Source: Sulfuritalea sp. (GTDB lineage: Bacteria; Pseudomonadota; Gammaproteobacteria; Burkholderiales; Rhodocyclaceae). Taken from it: a DNA stretch of 64,000 bases. The notes beneath the pieces were generated by a model. It ran no database searches, was not told where the DNA came from, and saw only the letters and a list, made by a program, of their open reading frames with translations. Location: assembly GCA_016710465.1 (NCBI GenBank), contig JADJVS010000016.1:620001-684000 (forward strand). The letters run 5' to 3'. This document shows, in pieces, positions 53,101 through 57,554 of the stretch (its first letter is position 1; each line of letters starts with the position of its first letter). Made by a program: the position numbers and the translations under genes.

Positions 53101-56050
53101 TGCGGCTCACCGTGCTGCTGTCCAGATACACGTCCTCGTCGGGCGCGGCGACGCTCACCGTGCCGCTGGTGCTGCCGCTGGCGATGGTGATGACGCTGCC
53201 GCCGGTGATGGTCACCAGCACGTCGCCGTGCGCCGTGGCGCCCAGGCTCGCGGTGTAGGTGATGTTGCCGCCCTCGGCGATCGTCGGGTCGGCCGTCAGG
53301 CTCACCGTGGTGGTGCCGATGGTGTCGGTGATGCTGGTGCTCGCCGCCACCGTCGAGGCCGCCAGGCTCTCGAAGTTGCCGCCCGTGGCGCCGGTGATGC
53401 TGCGGCTCACCGTGCTGCTGTCCAGATACACGTCCTCGTCGGGCGCGGCGACGCTCACCGTGCCGCTGGTGCTGCCGCTGGCGATGGTGATGACGCTGCC
53501 GCCGGTGATGGTCACCAGCACGTCGCCGTGCGCCGTGGCGCCCAGGCTCGCGGTGTAGGTGATGTTGCCGCCCTCGGCGATCGTCGGGTCGGCCGTCAGG
53601 CTCACCGTGGTGGTGCCGATGGTGTCGGTGATGCTGGTGCTCGCCGCCACCGTCGAGGCCGCCAGGCTCTCGAAGTTGCCGCCGGTGGCGCCGGTGATGC
53701 TGCGGCTCACCGTGCTGCTGTCCAGATACACGTCCTCGTCGGGCGCGGCGACGCTCACCGTGCCGCTGGTGCTGCCGCTGGCGATGGTGATGACGCTGCC
53801 GCCGGTGATGGTCACCAGCACGTCGCCGTGCGCCGTGGCGCCCAGGCTCGCGGTGTAGGTGATGTTGCCGCCCTCGGCGATCGTCGGGTCGGCCGTCAGG
53901 CTCACCGTGGTGGTGCCGATGGTGTCGGTGATGCTGGTGCTCGCCGCCACCGTCGAGGCCGCCAGGCTCTCGAAGTTGCCGCCCGTGGCGCCGGTGATGC
54001 TGCGGCTCACCGTGCTGCTGTCCAGATACACGTCCTCGTCGGGCGCGGCGACGCTCACCGTGCCGCTGGTGCTGCCGCTGGCGATGGTGATGACGCTGCC
54101 GCCGGTGATGGTCACCAGCACGTCGCCGTGCGCCGTGGCGCCCAGGCTCGCGGTGTAGGTGATGTTGCCGCCCTCGGCGATCGTCGGGTCGGCCGTCAGG
54201 CTCACCGTGGTGGTGCCGATGGTGTCGGTGATGCTGGTGCTCGCCGCCACCGTCGAGGCCGCCAGGCTCTCGAAGTTGCCGCCCGTGGCGCCGGTGATGC
54301 TGCGGCTCACCGTGCTGCTGTCCAGATACACGTCCTCGCCGGGCGCGGCGACGCTCACCGTGCCGCTGGTGCTGCCGCTGGCGATGGTGATGACGCTGCC
54401 GCCGGTGATGGTCACCAGCACGTCGCCGTGCGCCGTGGCGCCCAGGCTCGCGGTGTAGGTGATGTTGCCGCCCTCGGCGATCGTCGGGTCGGCCGTCAGG
54501 CTCACCGTGGTGGTGCCGATGGTGTCGGTGATGCTGGTGCTCGCCGCCACCGTCGAGGCCGCCAGGCTCTCGAAGTTGCCGCCCGTGGCGCCGGTGATGC
54601 TGCGGCTCACCGTGCTGCTGTCCAGATACACGTCCTCGCCGGGCGCGGCGACGCTCACCGTGCCGCTCGTGGCGCCGCTGGCGATGGTGATGACGCTGCC
54701 GCCGGTGATGGTCACCAGCACGTCGCCGTGCGCCGTGGCGCCCAGGCTCGCGGTGTAGGTGATGCTGCCGCCTTCGGCGATGCTCGGGTCGGCCGTCAGG
54801 CTCACCGTGGTGGCGTCGGTGGTGTCGCTGATGCTGGTCGTCGCCGCCACCGTCGAGGCCGCCAGGCTCTCGAAGTTGCCGGCCGTGGTGCCGGTGATGC
54901 TGCGGCTGACCGTGCCGGCATCGATATACACGTCGTCACTGGGCGCGGCGACGCTCACCGTGCCGGTGCTGCTGCCGCTGGCGATGGTGATGACGCTGCC
55001 GCCGGTGATGGTCACCAGCACCTGGCCTTGCGCCGCGGCGCCCAGGCTCGCGGTGTAGGTGATGCTGCCGCCTTCGGCGATCGTCGGGTCGGCCGTCAGG
55101 CTCACCGTGGTGGTGCCGATGGTGTCGGTGATGCTGGTGCTCGCCGCCACCGTCGAGGCCGCCAGGCTCTCGAAGTTGCCGCCCGTGGCGCCGGTGATGC
55201 TGCGGCTCACCGTGCTGCTGTCCAGATACACGTCCTCGCCGGGCGCGGCGACGCTCACCGTGCCGCTGGTGCTGCCGCTGGCGATGGTGATGACGCTGCC
55301 GCCGGTGATGGTCACCAGCACGTCGCCGTGCGCCGTGGCGCCCAGGCTCGCGGTGTAGGTGATGCTGCCGCCCTCGGCGATCGTCGGGTCGGCCGTCAGG
55401 CTCACCGTGGTGGTGCCGATGGTGTCGGTGATGCTGGTGCTCGCCGCCACCGTCGAGGCCGCCAGGCTCTCGAAGTTGCCGCCCGTGGCGCCGGTGATGC
55501 TGCGGCTCACCGTGCTGCTGTCCAGATACACGTCCTCGCCGGGCGCGGCGACGCTCACCGTGCCGCTGCTGGCGCCGCTGGCGATGGTGATGATGCTGCC
55601 GCCGGTGATGGTCACCAGCACGTCGCCGTGCGCCGTGGCGCCCAGGCTCGCGGTGTAGCTGCCGCCGCCGCCCTCGCCGATCCCCGGGTCCGCCGCCAGC
55701 CCCACCGTCGTCGTGCCGATGGTGTCGGTGATGCTGGTGGTCGCCGCCACCGTCGAGGCCGCCAGGCTCTCGAAGTTGCCGCCCGTGGCGCCGGTGATGC
55801 TGCGGCTCACCGTGCTGCTGTCCAGATACACGTCCTCGTCGGGCGCGGCGACGCTCACCGTGCCGCTCGTGGCGCCGCTGGCGATGGTGATGATGCTGCC
55901 GCCGGTGATGGTCACCAGCACCTCGCCGTGCGCCGTGGCGCCCAGGCTCGCGGTGTAGGTGATGCTGCCGCCCTCGGCGATCGTCGGGCCGGCCGTCAGG
56001 CTCACCGTGGTGGCGCCGATGGTGTCGGTGATGCTGGTCGTCGCCGCCAC
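34412..56050 (-). CDS. Adhesin C-terminal segment: repeats, VWA, RTX and secretion signal
   Basis: About 7212 codons open in one frame from just below the frameshift to the TGA at 34412-34414. It holds roughly 47 Ig-like repeats, then a Calx-beta/cadherin/VCBS-like region, a VWA domain, RTX nonapeptides and a C-terminal type I secretion domain. The ATG at 56050 is an arbitrary in-frame codon, not a true start. High internal identity and absence of stops over 21 kb show strong coding constraint or recent homogenisation. Confidence 0.75.
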   Translation of the reverse strand: MAATTSITDTIGATTVSLTAGPTIAEGGSITYTASLGATAHGEVLVTITGGSIITIASGATSGTVSVAAPDEDVYLDSSTVSRSITGATGGNFESLAASTVAATTSITDTIGTTTVGLAADPGIGEGGGGSYTASLGATAHGDVLVTITGGSIITIASGASSGTVSVAAPGEDVYLDSSTVSRSITGATGGNFESLAASTVAASTSITDTIGTTTVSLTADPTIAEGGSITYTASLGATAHGDVLVTITGGSVITIASGSTSGTVSVAAPGEDVYLDSSTVSRSITGATGGNFESLAASTVAASTSITDTIGTTTVSLTADPTIAEGGSITYTASLGAAAQGQVLVTITGGSVITIASGSSTGTVSVAAPSDDVYIDAGTVSRSITGTTAGNFESLAASTVAATTSISDTTDATTVSLTADPSIAEGGSITYTASLGATAHGDVLVTITGGSVITIASGATSGTVSVAAPGEDVYLDSSTVSRSITGATGGNFESLAASTVAASTSITDTIGTTTVSLTADPTIAEGGNITYTASLGATAHGDVLVTITGGSVITIASGSTSGTVSVAAPGEDVYLDSSTVSRSITGATGGNFESLAASTVAASTSITDTIGTTTVSLTADPTIAEGGNITYTASLGATAHGDVLVTITGGSVITIASGSTSGTVSVAAPDEDVYLDSSTVSRSITGATGGNFESLAASTVAASTSITDTIGTTTVSLTADPTIAEGGNITYTASLGATAHGDVLVTITGGSVITIASGSTSGTVSVAAPDEDVYLDSSTVSRSITGATGGNFESLAASTVAASTSITDTIGTTTVSLTADPTIAEGGNITYTASLGATAHGDVLVTITGGSVITIASGSTSGTVSVAAPDEDVYLDSSTVSRSITGATGGNFESLAASTVAASTSITDTIGTTTVSLTADPTIAEGGNITYTASLGATAHGDVLVTITGGSVITIASGSTSGTVSVAAPDEDVYLDSSTVSRSITGATGGNFESLAASTVAASTSITDTIGTTTVSLTADPTIAEGGNITYTASLGATAHGDVLVTITGGSVITIASGSTSGTVSVAAPDEDVYLDSSTVSRSITGATGGNFESLAASTVAASTSITDTIGTTTVSLTADPTIAEGGNITYTASLGATAHGDVLVTITGGSVITIASGSTSGTVSVAAPDEDVYLDSSTVSRSITGATGGNFESLAASTVAASTSITDTIGTTTVSLTADPTIAEGGNITYTASLGATAHGDVLVTITGGSVITIASGSTSGTVSVAAPDEDVYLDSSTVSRSITGATGGNFESLAASTVAASTSITDTIGTTTVSLTADPTIAEGGNITYTASLGATAHGDVLVTITGGSVITIASGSTSGTVSVAAPDEDVYLDSSTVSRSITGATGGNFESLAASTVAASTSITDTIGTTTVSLTADPTIAEGGNITYTASLGATAHGDVLVTITGGSVITIASGSTSGTVSVAAPDEDVYLDSSTVSRSITGATGGNFESLAASTVAASTSITDTIGTTTVSLTADPTIAEGGNITYTASLGATAHGDVLVTITGGSVITIASGSTSGTVSVAAPDEDVYLDSSTVSRSITGATGGNFESLAASTVAASTSITDTIGTTTVSLTADPTIAEGGNITYTASLGATAHGDVLVTITGGSVITIASGSTSGTVSVAAPDEDVYLDSSTVSRSITGATGGNFESLAASTVAASTSITDTIGTTTVSLTADPTIAEGGNITYTASLGATAHGDVLVTITGGSVITIASGSTSGTVSVAAPDEDVYLDSSTVSRSITGATGGNFESLAASTVAASTSITDTIGTTTVSLTADPTIAEGGNITYTASLGATAHGDVLVTITGGSVITIASGSTSGTVSVAAPDEDVYLDSSTVSRSITGATGGNFESLAASTVAASTSITDTIGTTTVSLTADPTIAEGGNITYTASLGATAHGDVLVTITGGSVITIASGSTSGTVSVAAPDEDVYLDSSTVSRSITGATGGNFESLAASTVAASTSITDTIGTTTVSLTADPTIAEGGNITYTASLGATAHGDVLVTITGGSVITIASGSTSGTVSVAAPDEDVYLDSSTVSRSITGATGGNFESLAASTVAASTSITDTIGTTTVSLTADPTIAEGGNITYTASLGATAHGDVLVTITGGSVITIASGSTSGTVSVAAPDEDVYLDSSTVSRSITGATGGNFESLAASTVAASTSITDTIGTTTVSLTADPTIAEGGNITYTASLGATAHGDVLVTITGGSVITIASGSTSGTVSVAAPDEDVYLDSSTVSRSITGATGGNFESLAASTVAASTSITDTIGTTTVSLTADPTIAEGGNITYTASLGATAHGDVLVTITGGSVITIASGSTSGTVSVAAPDEDVYLDSSTVSRSITGATGGNFESLAASTVAASTSITDTIGTTTVSLTADPTIAEGGNITYTASLGATAHGDVLVTITGGSVITIASGSTSGTVSVAAPDEDVYLDSSTVSRSITGATGGNFESLAASTVAASTSITDTIGTTTVSLTADPTIAEGGNITYTASLGATAHGDVLVTITGGSVITIASGSTSGTVSVAAPDEDVYLDSSTVSRSITGATGGNFESLAASTVAASTSITDTIGTTTVSLTADPTIAEGGNITYTASLGATAHGDVLVTITGGSVITIASGSTSGTVSVAAPDEDVYLDSSTVSRSITGATGGNFESLAASTVAASTSITDTIGTTTVSLTADPTIAEGGNITYTASLGATAHGDVLVTITGGSVITIASGSTSGTVSVAAPDEDVYLDSSTVSRSITGATGGNFESLAASTVAASTSITDTIGTTTVSLTADPTIAEGGNITYTASLGATAHGDVLVTITGGSVITIASGSTSGTVSVAAPDEDVYLDSSTVSRSITGATGGNFESLAASTVAASTSITDTIGTTTVSLTADPTIAEGGNITYTASLGATAHGDVLVTITGGSVITIASGSTSGTVSVAAPDEDVYLDSSTVSRSITGATGGNFESLAASTVAASTSITDTIGTTTVSLTADPTIAEGGNITYTASLGATAHGDVLVTITGGSVITIASGSTSGTVSVAAPDEDVYLDSSTVSRSITGATGGNFESLAASTVAASTSITDTIGTTTVSLTADPTIAEGGNITYTASLGATAHGDVLVTITGGSVITIASGSTSGTVSVAAPDEDVYLDSSTVSRSITGATGGNFESLAASTVAASTSITDTIGTTTVSLTADPTIAEGGNITYTASLGATAHGDVLVTITGGSVITIASGSTSGTVSVAAPDEDVYLDSSTVSRSITGATGGNFESLAASTVAASTSITDTIGTTTVSLTADPTIAEGGNITYTASLGATAHGDVLVTITGGSVITIASGSTSGTVSVAAPDEDVYLDSSTVSRSITGATGGNFESLAASTVAASTSITDTIGTTTVSLTADPTIAEGGNITYTASLGATAHGDVLVTITGGSVITIASGSTSGTVSVAAPDEDVYLDSSTVSRSITGATGGNFESLAASTVAASTSITDTIGTTTVSLTADPTIAEGGNITYTASLGATAHGDVLVTITGGSVITIASGSTSGTVSVAAPDEDVYLDSSTVSRSITGATGGNFESLAASTVAASTSITDTIGTTTVSLTADPTIAEGGNITYTASLGATAHGDVLVTITGGSVITIASGSTSGTVSVAAPDEDVYLDSSTVSRSITGATGGNFESLAASTVAASTSITDTIGTTTVSLTADPTIAEGGNITYTASLGATAHGDVLVTITGGSVITIASGSTSGTVSVAAPDEDVYLDSSTVSRSITGATGGNFESLAASTVAASTSITDTIGTTTVSLTADPTIAEGGNITYTASLGATAHGDVLVTITGGSVITIASGSTSGTVSVAAPDEDVYLDSSTVSRSITGATGGNFESLAASTVAASTSITDTIGTTTVSLTADPTIAEGGNITYTASLGATAHGDVLVTITGGSVITIASGSTSGTVSVAAPDEDVYLDSSTVSRSITGATGGNFESLAASTVAASTSITDTIGTTTVSLTADPTIAEGGNITYTASLGATAHGDVLVTITGGSVITIASGSTSGTVSVAAPDEDVYLDSSTVSRSITGATGGNFESLAASTVAASTSITDTIGTTTVSLTADPTIAEGGNITYTASLGATAHGDVLVTITGGSVITIASGSTSGTVSVAAPDEDVYLDSSTVSRSITGATGGNFESLAASTVAASTSITDTIGTTTVSLTADPTIAEGGNITYTASLGATAHGDVLVTITGGSVITIASGSTSGTVSVAAPDEDVYLDSSTVSRSITGATGGNFESLAASTVAASTSITDTIGTTTVSLTADPTIAEGGNITYTASLGATAHGDVLVTITGGSVITIASGSTSGTVSVAAPDEDVYLDSSTVSRSITGATGGNFESLAASTVAATTSITDTIGTTTVSLTADPTIAEGGNITYTASLGATAHGDVLVTITGGSVITIASGSTSGTVSVAAPDEDVYLDSSTVSRSITGATGGNFESLAASTVAASTSITDTIGTTTVSLTADPTIAEGGNITYTASLGATAHGDVLVTITGGSVITIASGSTSGTVSVAAPDEDVYLDSSTVSRSITGATGGNFESLAASTVAASTSITDTIGTTTVSLTADPTIAEGGNITYTASLGATAHGDVLVTITGGSVITIASGSTSGTVSVAAPDEDVYLDSSTVSRSITGATGGNFESLAASTVAATTSISDTTDATTVSLSGAASVTEGSSASYTVSLSSAAQSDVTVSLTYSGTAANGTDITGTTTVTIASGASSGNFSVSANNDAFYEGTENFTITLAGASGGNFENLQLAALGSGGNITTTVADNESAPVNSVPGAQSSTEDTTKVFSSANGNAITVSDVDGGTLTTTISIGNGTLTASVFVGATITNNGTGTVTISGTAAAINGALNGLIYTPTADYNGAATLNVLTSDGTQSDSDNITVNVSAVADAADDIVSMAEDATVNINVNANDSFENAGHAITHINGSAIAVNGSVAVANGSVTLKPDGTLDFVPTSNFNGATSFTYTVTSGGATETATVNLTLTPVNDAPTNSLPGPQAATEDTNKVFSAANGNAITVTDVDSAGTLTTTVSIGNGTLTAVAFAGATITNNGTGTVTISGTAAAITGALNGLTYTPTADYNGAATLTVTSTDGSLTDVDTVAVTVSAVADIANDSVSTNEGVAVVISALGNDTFENGGRTITEVNGLAITAGGPAVTVANGTVTLNGAGTQFTFTPATDYSGATSFTYTVSSGGVTETATANITVNNINDAPVLDLDASASGTGFATAFNLDTGNAITIGDVDLSITDVDDTNIESATISIAATNRQGSDVLAQGSLPGGITATWNAGTFTLTLTGSASLADYQTAIRTVTFDTGATTTGQRTINVKVNDGTVDSNTASASITILGSGARPVIDLDADNSSGATVANYQTTFSENGAAVSVSDADILITDSNSTNLNNAVITLTNAQAGDILSWGSMPSGITASIAGNVVTLTGSAPKASYQTAIAAVTFSNSSENPDTTPRVVTVVVYDGAVGPTRASNTATTTINVTPVADAPVLDLDASAGGTGYATTYNEGATAVAIADTDISITDVDSSSLTGATITLTNAQANDVLSWGTLPGGITASLVGNVVTLSGAASLADYQTAIRAVSFSNTSTSPNTTPRTITVTVTDGVATSAAATTTVTVTDSPGPVLDLDGNNSTASGSNYLGTFNENGSAVSIADSDLTLTDSDSNLTSVTVTLTNPKSGDVLAVGSLPPGITATVSGNVIVLSGSDTPANYKLAIAAITFNNTVDSPDTTPRTIVVSATDGTNAPAVATATINVVQANEAPVLDLDANNNTVTGTGYNTFFSTVTGTAVAIGDTDVSVTDVDSTNIVSATITLTNMKAGDVFSVGTLPSGITATIAANVVTLSGAAFYTDYQAAIRAVTFDTTSTDLTARNITVKVNDGTSDSNVATTTINMVGANTPPVAADVSGSGAEDSAISVVLSATDADGSVASFQLTTLPSNGALYLDAAMTLLAPIGTAIAATGSGPYTATLYFKPLANWNGTTNFTYTAVDNQGGVDPTPATATVTVTAVDDGTPVAVNESFNAVVSTPIIISKATLLANDSLPDNAVFYSFTAPTTGTLVDNGDGTLTYTPTGAAGTPTFTYTIRDDQGQTATATVTMNVLAAGTDLATVYESALPAGNGGGTAVASGNLFTNDGGANTSISRLNFNGGAWVTDGSGSDTDSRTGYIGVTTARGELVVDITGTGAGDFTYTLNAAASNTAPADNASLTETFNYDANAADSALKLTIMDDAPTATNITVDVAESSVPKFSIVLTVDISGSMLDDVRSIAADGTVTITTRMAMAKTALAALVEEYYTQSPDVQFKIVQFDDVADILNSNNWYSSKAAVLTAINGLTANGGTDYEDALNKTKSAMGASPDSSRQNIVYFLSDGNPTDGNTANPVGVTGYDTYTAANNIKSFGVAVGTGITNLTHMNGIHNVDANSDGTRDTAIQVPDINKLDEELLATVPTGFGGNVVAANGAQSVTFGADGGYIQSMALMLDSDGAGAAAPQLVTFTYNPAGSGSISHDAGAWLTGFPLTGNTVQLGASRGFMNGDLVFNFATGDYTLFTGTGAVEGTSFDLTFVARDNDGDTASATQTISIVDGKPYAGNDSDTLTALATFFDGNVLTGVSTDGGVAIGGQLTDFTPQGSGVDHLVDGAQVSSVDFRGTTFNLLVANSGTAFGGSYTVTSGGKLTWTHASDGSQLIFERDGYYKYTPPTVQVPVESTATQTVQFTSNPSGSGITLQGISRTSTVVGSATVSYDGTNGAGINGNSSTRMDNLETLVIDFDRATYAQGVEGLQFQVYADDPDSGNLIPLTFTFYAIDGHELGQYSIGATETTSWYTMPQGYSNIGRVTVLVGDDTYYASPRARIKAVTFDTVALDTAAPPIPVEEIQYTITDTDGDSSSASLRLTIHTNHMAGTDAANDTITGTNANDNIAGLAGNDVLNGGTGGDLLQGGAGNDTLDGGADDDVLSGGTGDDSLIGGTGSDIMRGDAGIDTLTGGAGDDRLEGGADNDSLTGGDGEDTLAGGAGNDTLTGGLLSDTFEWTLADPGERGTPAVDTVTDFNVAAQASGGDVLDLRDLLSGENHNTGTGNLANFLHFEKDGADTKVHVSSTGGFAGGFAAGAEDQTVVLTGVDLYAAAGLGTNATDQQIIQDLLTKGKLITD
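36520..37125 (-). other. von Willebrand factor A domain of the adhesin
   Basis: FSIVLTVDISGSMLDDVRSI holds the MIDAS DxSxS (DISGS). TANGGTDYEDALNKT gives the conserved Thr, and YFLSDGNPTDG the later Asp. Placed near the C terminus just before the RTX part, as in large RTX adhesins. Confidence 0.85.
37130..41898 (-). other. Calx-beta, cadherin and VCBS-like domain region of the adhesin
   Basis: One Calx-beta-like domain (SVTEGSSASYTVSLSSAAQS), then repeats with TEDTTKVFSSANGNAITV, YTPTADYNGAATL, FTYTVTSGG and several copies built around LDLDAN or LDLDAS openings. These are non-identical, divergent Ig/cadherin-fold domains expected to bind Ca via Asp-rich loops. Confidence 0.75.
42159..54158 (-). 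repeat. Homogenised block of 40 near-identical 300-bp units
   Basis: By reading all units I found only two differing positions in 12 kb: 42840 (Ser to Thr) and 53683 (a silent change). The proximal units (54159-62259) differ from one another at many sites. This marks recent expansion or gene conversion in the distal half. Confidence 0.88.
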
Positions 56051-56067
56051 CGTCGAGGCCGCCAGGG

Positions 56068-57554
56068 CTCTCGAAGTTGCCGCCCGTGGCGCCGGTGATG
56101 CTGCGGCTCACCGTGCTGCTGTCCAGATACACGTCCTCGTCGGGCGCGGCGACGCTCACCGTGCCGCTCGTGGCGCCGCTGGCGATGGTGATGATGCTGC
56201 CGCCGGTGATGGTCACCAGCACCTGGCCGTGCGCCGCGGCGCCCAGGCTCGCGGTGTAGGTGATGCTGCCGCCTTCGGCGATCGTCGGGCTGGCCGTGAG
56301 GCTCACCGTGGTGGTGCCGATGGTGTCGGTGATGCTGGTGCTCGCCGCCACCGTCGAGGCCGCCAGGCTCTCGAAGTTGCCGCCCGTGGCGCCGGTGATG
56401 CTGCGGCTCACCGTGCTGCTGTCCAGATACACGTCCTCGTCGGGCGCGGCGACGCTCACCGTGCCGCTGGTGCTGCCGCTGGCGATGGTGATGACGCTGC
56501 CGCCGGTGATGGTCACCAGCACCTGGCCTTGCGCCGCGGCGCCCAGGCTCGCGGTGTAGGTGATGCTGCCGCCCTCGGCGATCGTCGGGTCGGCCGTCAG
56601 GCTCACCGTGGTGGTGCCGATGGTGTCGGTGAGTCGGGTGCTCGCCGGCACCGTCGAGGCCGCCAGGCGCTCGAAGTTGCCGCCCGTGGCGCCGGTGGTG
56701 CTGCGGCTCACCGTGCTGCTGTCCAGATACACGTCCTCGCCGGGCGCGGCGACGCTCACCGTGCCGCTGGTGCCGCCGCTGGCGATGGTGATGACGCTGC
56801 CGCCGGTGATGGTCACCAGCACCTGGCCTTGCGCCGCGGCGCCCAGGCTCGCGGTGTAGGTGATGCTGCCGCCTTCGGCGATCGTCGGGTCGGCCGTCAG
56901 GCTCACCGTGGTGGTGCCGATGGTGTCGGTGATGCTGGTGCTCGCCGCCACCGTCGAGGCCGCCAGGCTCTCGAAGTTGCCGCCCGTGGCGCCGGTGATG
57001 CTGCGGCTCACCGTGCTGCTGTCCAGATACACGTCCTCACCGGGCGCGGCGACGCTCACCGTGCCGCTGGTGCTGCCGCTGGCGATGGTGATGACGCTGC
57101 CGCCGGTGATGGTCACCAGCACCTCGCCGTGCGCCGTGGCGCCCAGGCTCGCGGTGTAGGTGATGTTGCCGCCCTCGGCGATCGTCGGGTCGGCCGTCAG
57201 GCTCACCGTGGTGGTGCCGATGGTGTCGCTGATGCTGGTCGTCGCCGCCACCGTCGAGGCCGCCAGGCTCTCGAAGTTGCCGCCCGTGGCGCCGGGGATG
57301 CTGCGGCTCACCGTCCTGCTGTCCAGATCCACGTCCTCGCCGGGCGCGGCGACGCTCACCGTGCCGCTGGTGCTGCCGCTGGCGATGGTGATGACGCTGC
57401 CGCCGGTGATGGTCACCAGCACCTCGCCGTGCGCGGTGGCGCCCAGGCTCGCGGTGTAGGTGATGCTGCCGCCCTCGGCGATCGTCGGGCCGGCCGTCAG
57501 GCTCCCCGTGGTGGCGCCGATTTTGCCGGTGATGCTGGTCCTCGCCGCCACCGT
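56068..57554 (-). pseudogene. Adhesin middle segment between the stop and the frameshift
   Basis: About five Ig-like repeats in the correct frame lie between TAG 57555-57557 and the extra G at 56065-56067. The normal repeat phrases (TVSRSITGATGGNFESLAAS type) are read through it. Below 56065 this frame turns into His/Arg-rich nonsense, which locates the insertion. Confidence 0.75.

Noticed and set aside
41828..56098. A 4756-codon + strand open frame across the repeat array (and 55959-62528)
   Set aside because: It is the antisense of the adhesin. The 300-bp period is a multiple of three and free of stops on both strands, so one repeat unit without stops makes a giant shadow frame. Its Ala/Gly/Arg/His-rich text has no protein-like features.
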